DNA of 6,708 bases from an uncultured Megamonas sp. (GTDB taxonomy: Bacteria > Bacillota > Negativicutes > Selenomonadales > Selenomonadaceae): contig USIX01000123.1 of assembly GCA_900554895.1 (NCBI GenBank), positions 1 through 6,708 of the forward strand. The letters run 5' to 3'. The notes below the pieces were generated by a model, which was not told the origin of the DNA, searched no databases, and worked only from the letters and a program-made list of their open reading frames with translations. A program made the translations under genes and the position numbers. The first letter of the stretch is position 1. Every line of letters starts with the position of its first letter. Below are positions 1 through 6,551 of the stretch, one piece after another.

Positions 1-3
1 TAA

Positions 4-79
4 AAGTTTTAAATGTTTCTAGTAAATTAGTATTAAGAGATGATACTTAGAGTATCTCCTTAAATTTTACATGTTTCTA
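4..79. repeat. Diverged 18-base direct repeat
   Basis: Bases 4-21 and 62-79 match at 16 of 18 positions, sharing the core ATGTTTCTA, with a 58-base period. No third copy is visible in the window. It may be a decayed duplication or chance in AT-rich DNA. Confidence 0.3.
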
Positions 80-121
80 TATATGCAGTTTAACATAATA
101 TAACAGAAAAATACTAATTTA
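23..121. repeat. Perfect 12-bp inverted repeat with internal hairpin
   Basis: TAAATTAGTATT (23-34) and AATACTAATTTA (110-121) are exact reverse complements 75 bases apart. Inside, 42-46 and 52-56 (GATAC/GTATC) form a small hairpin extended by two pairs after a bulge. On the minus strand the right part of that hairpin carries AAGGAGA (55-61), but no start codon follows at a proper distance. No gene in 1-307 could be supported. Confidence 0.5.
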
Positions 122-188
122 TCGTTCATTTTTCTTTGATATAACGAAAAACGAACCCCAAAAATCTTCTCTTAATATTTCTCTCGAT

Positions 189-344
189 ACAACGGCTGGA
201 AACATTTGAAATTTTGCTCGTACATTTCGGTTCTAACCGGAAATAAAATTGAGCCGTTGACACGATAATTTTCAATTGTGCCGAACGCTACTTTCTTTAA
301 TCCGATTAAAAAAAAGACACAGGCGAAAACCTGTGTCTTTTTTT
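189..344 (+). other. Possible plus-strand structured RNA ending at the terminator
   Basis: Three nested helices are visible: CAACGGCT/AGCCGTTG (190-197 with 252-259), AATTTT/AAAATT (210-215 with 245-250), and a hairpin 225-231 with 236-242 closed by loop TCTA. A further small hairpin (261-263 and 267-270 with 274-280) follows, then the terminator with a seven-T run in the plus direction. One pair in the inner hairpin and one extension of the second helix are G-U only in plus-strand RNA. TATAAC boxes at 140-145 and 99-104 could be -10 elements, but neither has a convincing -35. No protein gene is evident here. A role is not known, and ordinary intergenic sequence is the alternative. Confidence 0.25.
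308..344. terminator. Bidirectional rho-independent terminator after ftsH
   Basis: The arms GACACAGG (316-323) and CCTGTGTC (330-337) pair perfectly around a six-base loop. The hairpin is flanked by eight A (308-315) and seven T (338-344), so it works in both directions. In the minus direction it ends the ftsH transcript and its upstream flank overlaps the ftsH TAA. In the plus direction it would end any transcript coming from the left flank. Confidence 0.93.
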
Positions 345-2298
345 AAACCTTATTCAACGTTGAGTCGATATCTTTATCGGTTACTTTTATTTCCTTATTT
401 TCTTCTGCCGGAGCAGTTTCCGGATTTTCAACCGAATTTTCTCCTTCAGCTGTTTTTTCTGTCTGCTCCTCTTTTACATCGCAAATGCCTTCCAAAGAAC
501 CTGTTTCCATTATCTGTTTCAGGTCTTTTTCCTCAAGTGTTTCTCTTTCCATAAGTGCTTCTGCGATTAAATGAAGCTTGTCGATATTTTCCACGATAAG
601 ACGACGGCATTCTTCATACGCCTCTTCAATATAGCGGCGCACTTCCTTATCAATTTCACAAGCGATATCTTCGCTGTAATTGCGCTGATTATTAAAGTCG
701 CGTCCCAAAAATACCTGATGGTCCTGACCTTCCCCAAAAGAGATAGGCCCAAGCACATCACTCATACCGTATTGCGTAATCATACTGCGCACAAGACGGG
801 ATGCCTGCTGAATATCATTGGAAGCTCCCGTACTTATTTCTTTAAGTACGACTTCTTCAGCCACACGACCGCCAAGCATGGTTTTAAGTCTGTCCAGAAG
901 TTCACCGCGCGTTGCATAGGAGCGGTCCTCCTTCGGCAACATGAGCGTATAACCGCCGGCTCTGCCGCGCGGAATAATCGTTACCTTATGCACCGGGTCA
1001 GCATTTGGCAAAAGCAGTCCGACAAGTGCATGACCGCCTTCATGATAAGCCGTAAGACGTTTTTCCCTTTCACTGATGACTTTGGATTTACGTTCAGGAC
1101 CTGCAATTACTCGTTCGATGGATTCTTCCAGAGCATTCATGGAAATTGACTTCTTATTGCGGCGCGCCGATAAAAGAGCCGCTTCATTAACGAGGTTACT
1201 AAGGTCTGCACCCGTAAAACCAGGCGTACGGCGGGCAAGTACGTCTAAATCCACATCATCATCAACCGGTTTGCCCTTCGTATGAACTTTTAATATAGCC
1301 TCTCTGCCGCGTACATCCGGTCTGTCCACGACAATCTGTCTGTCGAAACGACCCGGACGCAAAAGTGCAGGGTCGAGAATATCTGGTCTGTTTGTTGCAG
1401 CAATGATGATAATACCTTCATTTGCCGCAAATCCGTCCATTTCTACAAGCAGCTGATTGAGCGTTTGTTCACGTTCATCATGACCGCCGCCGAGACCTGC
1501 GCCGCGCTGACGGCCGACAGCATCAATTTCATCAATAAATACGATACACGGTGCATTTTTCTTCGCCTGTTCAAACAAATCGCGTACACGGGAAGCACCG
1601 ACACCGACAAACATTTCCACAAAGTCGGAACCGCTGATAGTGAAGAACGGAACACCGGCTTCACCTGCTACCGCTTTGGCTAATAAAGTTTTACCCGTAC
1701 CCGGAGGGCCGAACAAGAGCACACCCTTCGGAATTCTTGCACCAAGGTCATTGAATTTTTTCGGATGTTTAAGAAATTCCACTACTTCCGCCAGTTCCTG
1801 TTTTGCCTCATCGGCACCTGCCACATCACTGAACGTAACTTTGACCTTGCCGTCGCCCATCATTTTAGCACGGCTTTTGCCAAAGCTCATTACACGGCTT
1901 CCGCCGCCCTGCGACTGCTGCATGATGAAAAACCATACGCCGATTAAAAGCAGCATAGGAAGCAGCGAAGAGAACAGCGTCGTCCACCATGGAGTTTCCG
2001 GCGGATTTTCAGCTTTTATATCCACACCGCTGTCCCGCAGATTTTTTACGAGTTCTTCATCGCCGTTAGGAAAGCCCGGCGTTATTGTCGTAAACTCCGT
2101 ACCGTCCTTCAGCGTTCCTCTGATGTTATTATTCTGAATAACAACTTTCGAGACATTTTGACTGTCTACCTGTTTTATGAATTCTGTGTAGTTTATCTCC
2201 TGCTTATCCGTTGTATCCATGGAAAAATGGTCTATCACGGTAATAGCAATCAGGATAATCAGCAGATAAAAACCTACATTACGTAAAAATTTATTCAA
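343..2298 (-). CDS. ftsH: FtsH, ATP-dependent zinc metalloprotease of the membrane
   Basis: FtsH is a hexameric, membrane-anchored AAA+ protease that unfolds and degrades misassembled membrane proteins and some cytosolic regulators. The 651-residue product has the whole family layout. There are membrane segments near residues 9-23 and 107-125, with the external domain between them. The Walker A motif GPPGTGKT is at 197-204 and Walker B IVFIDEID at 252-259. The second region of homology starts at ATNRP (301), with arginine fingers R314 and R317. The zinc site HEGGH is at 419-423, with the probable third ligand D495 in SNDIQ. Residues from about 605 onward form a Glu/Lys-rich, low-complexity tail typical of Firmicute FtsH. 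The start codon is TTG: AAGGAGG lies 7 bases upstream, and the first ATG (residue 27) would remove the first membrane segment. It is the last gene of the cluster, 81 bases after hpt, and its TAA overlaps the A-rich flank of a terminator. Confidence 0.98.
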   Translation of the reverse strand: MNKFLRNVGFYLLIILIAITVIDHFSMDTTDKQEINYTEFIKQVDSQNVSKVVIQNNNIRGTLKDGTEFTTITPGFPNGDEELVKNLRDSGVDIKAENPPETPWWTTLFSSLLPMLLLIGVWFFIMQQSQGGGSRVMSFGKSRAKMMGDGKVKVTFSDVAGADEAKQELAEVVEFLKHPKKFNDLGARIPKGVLLFGPPGTGKTLLAKAVAGEAGVPFFTISGSDFVEMFVGVGASRVRDLFEQAKKNAPCIVFIDEIDAVGRQRGAGLGGGHDEREQTLNQLLVEMDGFAANEGIIIIAATNRPDILDPALLRPGRFDRQIVVDRPDVRGREAILKVHTKGKPVDDDVDLDVLARRTPGFTGADLSNLVNEAALLSARRNKKSISMNALEESIERVIAGPERKSKVISEREKRLTAYHEGGHALVGLLLPNADPVHKVTIIPRGRAGGYTLMLPKEDRSYATRGELLDRLKTMLGGRVAEEVVLKEISTGASNDIQQASRLVRSMITQYGMSDVLGPISFGEGQDHQVFLGRDFNNQRNYSEDIACEIDKEVRRYIEEAYEECRRLIVENIDKLHLIAEALMERETLEEKDLKQIMETGSLEGICDVKEEQTEKTAEGENSVENPETAPAEENKEIKVTDKDIDSTLNKV

Positions 2299-2305
2299 TC
2301 GATTG

Positions 2306-2312
2306 CCTCCTT
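2306..2312 (-). promoter_or_regulatory. Ribosome binding site fixing the TTG start of ftsH
   Basis: The minus strand reads AAGGAGG, a near-perfect anti-16S match, 7 bases before TTG at 2298. No ATG or GTG is found at suitable distance in this frame, and a later ATG would delete the N-terminal membrane helix. Confidence 0.9.
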
Positions 2313-2329
2313 ACAGCAAATATCTGCAA

Positions 2330-2351
2330 ATTATAGTTCTTAATTATAACA
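2330..2351 (-). promoter_or_regulatory. Probable ftsH promoter with extended -10
   Basis: On the minus strand TGTTATAAT (2343-2351) is an exact extended -10 (TGn plus TATAAT). A second TATAAT lies at 2330-2335. The -35 regions are poor (TATTAA at 17 bases for the first), which is tolerated with an extended -10. Either site would give ftsH a short leader of its own, in addition to transcription coming through hpt. Confidence 0.5.
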
Positions 2352-2379
2352 TAGAACCGTATTATTTAATAGTATGCTT

Positions 2380-2931
2380 TTATTTTTTCGTGTAGACTTC
2401 CGGTTTTAAAATGCCGATATACGGCAGATTACGATATTTGCTGGCATAATCCAGTCCGTATCCTACTAAGAATTCATTCGGCACATCAAAGCCTACATAA
2501 TCAACTTTTACATCGACCTCACGACGTTCCGGTTTATTTAAGAGCGCACAAAGTTTTACGCTTGCCGGGTGACGTGATTTAAGCACTCTGAGCAGGTAGG
2601 AAAGTGTAAGACCGGAGTCCACGATATCTTCAATGACGATTACATCTTTTCCTTCAATACTGAAATCCAAATCCTTTAAAATTTTTACCTCGCCGCTGCT
2701 GCTAGCACTTTTACCGTAGCTGGAAGCCGCCATAAAATCAAAAGCCACCGGTACATTAATGGCACGCACCAAATCGGCATAGAAAACCATTGCTCCTTTT
2801 AAAATTCCTATAGCATAAATTTCTTTGCCCTGATAGTCCCGATTTATCTGGTCTGCAATTTTCTGCACACATTCGTGTAATTGTTCTTCCGTATACAGAA
2901 CGGATTTAATATCATCTTGCATTGTCTTCAT
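2380..2931 (-). CDS. hpt: Hypoxanthine phosphoribosyltransferase
   Basis: This cytosolic purine salvage enzyme converts hypoxanthine (and usually guanine) plus PRPP to IMP or GMP and pyrophosphate. The 183-residue product has the type I PRTase features in order. These are a pyrophosphate loop ILKGA (43-47), DFMAASSYG (65-73), and the PRPP loop VIVIEDIVDSGLTL (97-110) with acidic pair E101-D102 and probable catalytic D105. A purine-binding lysine is probably K133, and a C-terminal hood holds YVGFDVPNEF (145-154). Length matches the family. The frame is open to a GTG at 2943, but I choose the ATG at 2931 because GGGTGG (2940-2945) is 8 bases upstream. A further ATG at 2922 is possible (180 aa). 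It lies 19 bases after tilS, the usual pairing in Firmicutes, so the two are probably cotranscribed. Confidence 0.96.
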   Translation of the reverse strand: MKTMQDDIKSVLYTEEQLHECVQKIADQINRDYQGKEIYAIGILKGAMVFYADLVRAINVPVAFDFMAASSYGKSASSSGEVKILKDLDFSIEGKDVIVIEDIVDSGLTLSYLLRVLKSRHPASVKLCALLNKPERREVDVKVDYVGFDVPNEFLVGYGLDYASKYRNLPYIGILKPEVYTKK

Positions 2932-2939
2932 TTGTAAAA

Positions 2940-2945
2940 CCACCC
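2940..2945 (-). promoter_or_regulatory. Weak ribosome binding site deciding the hpt start
   Basis: GGGTGG on the minus strand is 8 bases before the ATG at 2931. It is an imperfect match, so coupling to tilS translation 19 bases upstream may help. The site overlaps the alternative GTG start at 2943, which argues against that start. Confidence 0.6.
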
Positions 2946-2950
2946 ATTTA

Positions 2951-4333
2951 TTAATTTTTTAAACTTAAATATATTATATTTTTACTGTCTTTATTAAGTA
3001 TATAATAACTGTCCTGCTGAACTCCTGCAATCCAGATAATGCCCCGTTCATCACATACAAGCGGCACACTGTCGCGTTGTTTTGCAGGAATTTTTCTATC
3101 AATAAAAATATCCTTGACTTTTTTTGTGCCGTTCAGCCCCTTAGGCATTATTTTATCACCTGCACGGCGCGTCCGTACGGAAATTTCGCCTGATAATCTA
3201 TCACCGTCAATAAAACATTGATTATTACCCGTTATTTTAAACGGCTTTACCACTTTTTTCATTTCGATGGCTCCGCCAGTCGGCAATACGGTGATTGAAT
3301 TCATCTGCATTTTTAAATTATAACCCTTCTTCGCAACTGACAGCAAATCCGTACCGCTGTCTTTTTGAAAAATTATTTCACCATAACAATATTCCGCCGT
3401 TAAATACTGCGGCAGCTGTAAAATCAAACCGGCATGTCCGTCATATACGAACCGGTCAATCTTATGGATGTGCATTGAAGTAATATTTTCGAGATTTCCC
3501 TGTATCTTTCTGATTATCAGCCGATACAGCGCCGTTCTTACTGCAATATGTTCTGATTTGACCGGCTGTACATCAAGACTTATTTTTTCATCTGAAATCT
3601 GTTTACAGCTATTATTATATACTTTCTGTGCCGAAAAATTAATATAATCATTCTGCTCAGCAATTATTTTAGCACTGTTACAGATGGATTTCACTATATT
3701 AATATTATACTTTTCCAGATACGGCAAAAGCTTCAGTCTGATTTTATTGCGTTCATAATCAAGACTCATATTCGTTTCATCAAGGCGCGGTTGCAAATCG
3801 TATTCATTGCAATATGTCTCTATTTCCTGCCGGTACAGACACAAAAACGGCCGTATTATATCGCCGTTTACGACACGCATACCGCCAAGCCCTTCACTGC
3901 CTGCACCGCGGATTAAATGCTGCAGAAATGTTTCCGCCTGGTCGTTCAAATGATGTGCCGTAACTATTTTTGCCGAACCTGTATTATTTTTTACCCGGCG
4001 CAAAAACCGGTAACGCAAAATCCGCGCTGCCGTTTCCATAGACATTTTCTGCCTTTTGGCAAAATCCGGCACTTTTAAGTGCTCCAGATAAAACGGCAAA
4101 TGATATTTAATACAGTAATTTTTCACATACTCAGCATCTTCCAGTGAACTTTCCTGTCTGATACCGTGCTCAGCATGTGCTATATACAGTTTCAAATCAT
4201 GTTTATCCTGAAGACGACGCAGTATATCAACAAGTGCTATGGAATCCGGTCCGCCGGAACAGGCTATGACCAGACTGTCGCCTGCCTTGAACAAATCATT
4301 CTCTAAACAAAATTTTTCAACTTTTTCTATCAT
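2951..4333 (-). CDS. tilS: tRNA(Ile)-lysidine synthase TilS
   Basis: TilS uses ATP and lysine to convert the wobble cytidine (C34) of the CAU-anticodon tRNA-Ile to lysidine. This changes its charging and codon reading from Met/AUG to Ile/AUA, an essential function. The 460-residue protein starts with the N-type ATP pyrophosphatase PP-loop SGGPDS (26-31). This is followed by the family segments AHAEHGIRQE and VTAHHLNDQAETFLQHLIRG. The central part is weakly conserved and AT-rich. The C-terminal TilS domain is present (ISVRTRRAGDKIMPKGLNG, then KKVKDIFIDRKIPAKQRD). Length is close to the full Bacillus-type enzyme, so it is complete. The start is the ATG at 4333, with only a weak AGGA (4345-4348) about 11 bases upstream. 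A terminator lies between it and the S1 gene, and I see no good promoter of its own. Expression may therefore rely on readthrough. Confidence 0.97.
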   Translation of the reverse strand: MIEKVEKFCLENDLFKAGDSLVIACSGGPDSIALVDILRRLQDKHDLKLYIAHAEHGIRQESSLEDAEYVKNYCIKYHLPFYLEHLKVPDFAKRQKMSMETAARILRYRFLRRVKNNTGSAKIVTAHHLNDQAETFLQHLIRGAGSEGLGGMRVVNGDIIRPFLCLYRQEIETYCNEYDLQPRLDETNMSLDYERNKIRLKLLPYLEKYNINIVKSICNSAKIIAEQNDYINFSAQKVYNNSCKQISDEKISLDVQPVKSEHIAVRTALYRLIIRKIQGNLENITSMHIHKIDRFVYDGHAGLILQLPQYLTAEYCYGEIIFQKDSGTDLLSVAKKGYNLKMQMNSITVLPTGGAIEMKKVVKPFKITGNNQCFIDGDRLSGEISVRTRRAGDKIMPKGLNGTKKVKDIFIDRKIPAKQRDSVPLVCDERGIIWIAGVQQDSYYILNKDSKNIIYLSLKN

Positions 4334-4364
4334 TATTAATTAATTCCTAAAGAAATTTAACCTC

Positions 4365-4400
4365 AAAAAGCACTCCTTAATCGCTTAAAGAGTGCTTTTT
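4365..4400. terminator. Hairpin terminator between the S1 gene and tilS
   Basis: The 11-base arms 4365-4375 and 4390-4400 are perfect inverted complements (core GCACTC/GAGTGC). Inside them, after one mismatch, is a further TTAA/TTAA helix with a TCGC loop. It starts 3 bases after the S1 gene stop codon. In the minus direction the T run is five long and then breaks into GAGG, so termination may be partial. That would let some transcription reach tilS. Confidence 0.85.
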
Positions 4401-4403
4401 ATT

Positions 4404-4865
4404 TTATTCGTATTTACGAGAACCGCCCCCGCGGCCACCGCGTTTAGAATCTGTTTTACGGCGCAAATCCGTAAGTTTTTCATCACTATCTTTTAAAAAC
4501 TTAGATAATTTATCTTCAAAAGATACGCTGTTGTTATTTCTGCGAAAATCATTGTTAAACTGTTTGCGCGGAGCCGGGCGATGATAATTGCCACTTTGTT
4601 CTAAGCGTACGTTTTTTTCCTCGCTTTTCTTTTCCTGCAACTGCTTAATGGATAATCCGATTTTTCCCTGTTCGTCAACGCTCAGCACTTTAACTTTCAC
4701 TTTGTCTTTCTCTTTGAGAAAATCGTTTACGTCTTTAACATAAACGTCTGCTACTTCTGAAATATGCACCAAACCGACTTTTCCGCCAGGTAATTCCACG
4801 AATGCACCAAATTTAGTAATACCGGTTACAACACCTTCTAGGATATTGCCCACTTCGATTGACAT
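4404..4865 (-). CDS. S1-domain RNA-binding protein, YabR-like
   Basis: This small RNA-binding protein resembles the Bacillus YabR and general-stress GSP13 group, thought to associate with RNA or ribosomes. The exact role is not known. The 153-residue product has one OB-fold S1 domain at about residues 4-75. Visible motifs are GVVTGITKFGAFVEL, VGLVHISEV, YVKDVNDFLKEKDKVKVKV and GKIGLSIK. Behind it is a hydrophilic, probably disordered tail rich in Asn, Lys and Arg. The tail contains a short possible helix (about 115-135) and ends in an RGG-type run (R142-GG-R145-GGG) followed by SRKYE. The gene sits between divIC and tilS as in most Firmicutes, with its own consensus promoter and a terminator right after its TAA. 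The ATG at 4865 is the only in-frame start, although the strong AAGGAGG (4879-4885) is 13 bases away, longer than usual. Confidence 0.9.
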   Translation of the reverse strand: MSIEVGNILEGVVTGITKFGAFVELPGGKVGLVHISEVADVYVKDVNDFLKEKDKVKVKVLSVDEQGKIGLSIKQLQEKKSEEKNVRLEQSGNYHRPAPRKQFNNDFRRNNNSVSFEDKLSKFLKDSDEKLTDLRRKTDSKRGGRGGGSRKYE

Positions 4866-4910
4866 ACTGTTTTTATGTCCTCCTTAAGATAAATAACTAT
4901 GACTTTTATT

Positions 4911-4940
4911 ATTATAACCTTGCTCAATAATTAGTGTCAA
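4911..4940 (-). promoter_or_regulatory. Consensus sigma-A promoter of the S1-domain gene
   Basis: On the minus strand TTGACA (4935-4940) and TATAAT (4911-4916) are both perfect consensus hexamers separated by 18 bases. Transcription would start near 4904, giving a leader of about 39 bases that contains the AAGGAGG of the S1 gene. It lies entirely between the divIC-like stop codon and the S1 gene, so the S1 gene can be expressed strongly and apart from its upstream neighbours. Confidence 0.85.
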
Positions 4941-4950
4941 CATAAGTTTG

Positions 4951-5238
4951 TCATTTATTTTCACCTGAAATATACGGCACTTCTCCCGGTTTGGTCATAC
5001 CCAGTTCTTCTCTTGCCACTTTCTCAATATAGTCTCTTTTTTCCAGATTTGCCTTTTCTTCCTTCAATTTGTCATTTATCTGTTTTGCCTTATCCAAACG
5101 GCTCTGCGTTATCGCCGTTTCCTGATTTAGCTCCGTCATGTAAACTTCCTGCTTCACTATGATAAAACCAAGATAAGCTATTATCATCACGAACGATAAA
5201 ATGACAAACCGCTCAATTATTTTCCTTAATATTGTCAT
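4951..5238 (-). CDS. divIC: Septum formation initiator family protein (DivIC/FtsB-like)
   Basis: DivIC/FtsB proteins are single-pass divisome components that pair with FtsL and contribute to activation of septal peptidoglycan synthesis. The 95-residue product has a short basic N-terminus, one membrane helix (about 11-28) and a coiled coil (about 31-66). The conserved C-terminal segment is YIEKVAREELGMTKPGEVPY (70-89). Size and layout match the family, and the neighbouring S1 gene supports DivIC over other small coiled-coil proteins. The reading frame extends to a TTG at 5259 overlapping the upstream stop codon (102 aa). I prefer the ATG at 5238, which has GGGTGA just upstream and gives a family-like N-terminus, but this is not certain. 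It starts 17 bases after the glycosyltransferase stop, or overlaps it if TTG is used, so translational coupling is likely. No terminator is seen after it. Confidence 0.88.
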   Translation of the reverse strand: MTILRKIIERFVILSFVMIIAYLGFIIVKQEVYMTELNQETAITQSRLDKAKQINDKLKEEKANLEKRDYIEKVAREELGMTKPGEVPYISGENK

Positions 5239-5255
5239 CTCATTCACCCAAAAAC

Positions 5256-6383
5256 TCAATCCAGACCCAGCATATCGGCAGTAATATCCGCTATATTATC
5301 GGCTGCACTGACCTTTTTCAATCGTTTTGCATTGTTTCTTAGCCGCGGCAGTATCGTAGTATCCGATAAAATTTCCCGAATTACCGCTCCTAATGTGTCT
5401 TTATGTTTTATCCATACAGCAGCACCGTTCTGCGATACGAATTTGGCATTGTCCGCCTCCGGTCCCGGAATAGGATTTTGCAAAATCATCGGCAGTTCCA
5501 TCGCCAAAGCCTCGCTTATCGTCAATGCTCCCGGTTTGCTGATTAAAAAGGTGGAAATCGCCATCAATTCCTGTACATTGTGCGAATAACCCCAGACAAT
5601 TATTTTATGCTTGGAGTGCTGGGCATATTCATTTAGTTCCGACCAAAGCGACACATTTGCACCTGTTATGACTAAAATCTGCAGTTCGTTTTTCAGCTCT
5701 TCCAGCTGAACAAGAGCATCCTTCACGCCGCCGAGTCCGAGACCGCCGCCCATAAGCAGTGCCACCGGCTTTGTTCCGTCCAGTTTAAACTTATGCATTA
5801 ATTCACTTTTATCGTATTCCAACGAAAAGTTATAGCCGATAGGAATTCCTGTCGCAAAAATTTTCTGCTCCGGTAATCCCTGTTTTACAAAATCCTGCTT
5901 TAACTGTTCACTGGCTACAAAATATATATCTATATTTTTATAAAACCAGAACTGATGAAAACAAAAATCGGTGACCACAGTAATTATCGGAATGTTTATA
6001 CCGCCGGTCTGCTTTAAGTACGATGCTGCGGCCACAGGAAATGGATGAGTACAGATAAGCATATCCGCATTATATTTATTGATTAATTCTTTCATATCCT
6101 TTTTCATGGCATGTGCAAACACTGTCTGCAGCATACTTCCCTTACCTGCGTCCGCCGTGAATTTATAGAAAAATTCATATACGCTGGGCGTATGGTCGAG
6201 CATTTTTAAATAAATATCTTTTACTAAGCTGTTAAAATATGCCGTTTCTGTTGACATAAAATCAATTACATCTATTTTATTGGCAGGATATTTTCTTTTA
6301 ATCGCTTCTGCAACAGCATTAGCAGCTTTATTGTGTCCCGACCCCATAGAAGCCGTAACAATAAGAATATTTTTTCCTGACAT
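5256..6383 (-). CDS. MGDG synthase/UgtP-type diacylglycerol glycosyltransferase (GT28)
   Basis: This is a member of the family that transfers glucose or galactose from a UDP-sugar to diacylglycerol, making membrane glycolipids and in some bacteria the lipoteichoic acid anchor. The donor and number of sugars added cannot be read from the sequence. The 375-residue protein has the MGDG-synthase N-terminal domain: GSGHNKAA (14-21), THPFP (112-116) and VVTDF (136-140). The C-terminal nucleotide-sugar domain has TGIPI (178-182), the glycine loop GGGLGLGG (212-219), SKPGALTISEAL (282-293) and NPIPGPEADNA (303-313). No signal peptide or membrane helix is visible, as expected for a cytosolic-face monotopic enzyme. 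The frame extends to an ATG at 6413 with no ribosome binding site. The ATG at 6383 has AAAGGAG 8 bases upstream and starts directly with the Rossmann strand, so I use it. It is the first gene of the cluster behind a good promoter and is coupled to the divIC-like gene. Confidence 0.92.
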   Translation of the reverse strand: MSGKNILIVTASMGSGHNKAANAVAEAIKRKYPANKIDVIDFMSTETAYFNSLVKDIYLKMLDHTPSVYEFFYKFTADAGKGSMLQTVFAHAMKKDMKELINKYNADMLICTHPFPVAAASYLKQTGGINIPIITVVTDFCFHQFWFYKNIDIYFVASEQLKQDFVKQGLPEQKIFATGIPIGYNFSLEYDKSELMHKFKLDGTKPVALLMGGGLGLGGVKDALVQLEELKNELQILVITGANVSLWSELNEYAQHSKHKIIVWGYSHNVQELMAISTFLISKPGALTISEALAMELPMILQNPIPGPEADNAKFVSQNGAAVWIKHKDTLGAVIREILSDTTILPRLRNNAKRLKKVSAADNIADITADMLGLD

Positions 6384-6391
6384 AATAATTG

Positions 6392-6398
6392 CTCCTTT
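6392..6398 (-). promoter_or_regulatory. Ribosome binding site fixing the start of the glycosyltransferase
   Basis: AAAGGAG on the minus strand lies 8 bases before the ATG at 6383. The upstream in-frame ATG at 6413 has no comparable site, and the ten extra residues it would add are not family-like. Confidence 0.85.
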
Positions 6399-6489
6399 GG
6401 CATTTGAATTCATTATGTATTACCTGTCGTGCCAGTTGTTCATTTTTTGACAAACAGAGAAATCAATTAACACAGCAGATTTATTTTAC

Positions 6490-6518
6490 ATTTTATCATA
6501 ATCGATTTATACTGTAAA
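6490..6518 (-). promoter_or_regulatory. Probable sigma-A promoter of the glycosyltransferase-divIC unit
   Basis: On the minus strand TTTACA (6513-6518) and TAAAAT (6490-6495) are separated by exactly 17 bases, each one mismatch from consensus. The predicted start near 6483 gives a leader of about 100 bases before the ATG at 6383. An overlapping TATGAT is an alternative -10. Confidence 0.65.
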
Positions 6519-6539
6519 ACAAATATACATTAGTGGCTG

Positions 6540-6551
6540 TTTATTAATAAA
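6540..6551. repeat. 12-bp perfect palindrome
   Basis: TTTATTAATAAA is its own reverse complement and abuts the long hairpin at 6551. It lies upstream of the minus-strand -35 box (6513-6518), where a regulator of either divergent gene could bind. AT richness makes chance plausible. Confidence 0.35.

Noticed and set aside
55..61. Minus-strand AAGGAGA as a ribosome binding site of a gene left of the window
   Set aside because: No ATG, GTG or TTG occurs 5-13 bases downstream, and it sits partly within a hairpin arm.
225..242. GGTTCTAACC resembling a tRNA T arm
   Set aside because: The required five-pair stem around a seven-base loop does not form, and no acceptor, D or anticodon arms are present at the right distances.
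571..1149. Plus-strand open frame of 192 codons opposite ftsH
   Set aside because: It lies wholly antisense to the conserved FtsH protease domain, has no ribosome binding site or recognisable domain, and reflects the codon bias of the opposite strand.
1640..2137. Plus-strand open frame of 165 codons opposite the ftsH 5' half
   Set aside because: Antisense to the Walker A region and second membrane helix. The composition is Ser/Pro-rich, as expected of a shadow frame.
6420..6443. Seven-codon leader peptide (MNNWHDR) upstream of the glycosyltransferase
   Set aside because: There is no ribosome binding site, no run of regulatory codons and no paired attenuator structure.
6447..6452. Perfect TTGACA on the plus strand
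   Set aside because: No acceptable -10 lies 15-19 bases downstream, so it is not called as a promoter of the divergent gene.
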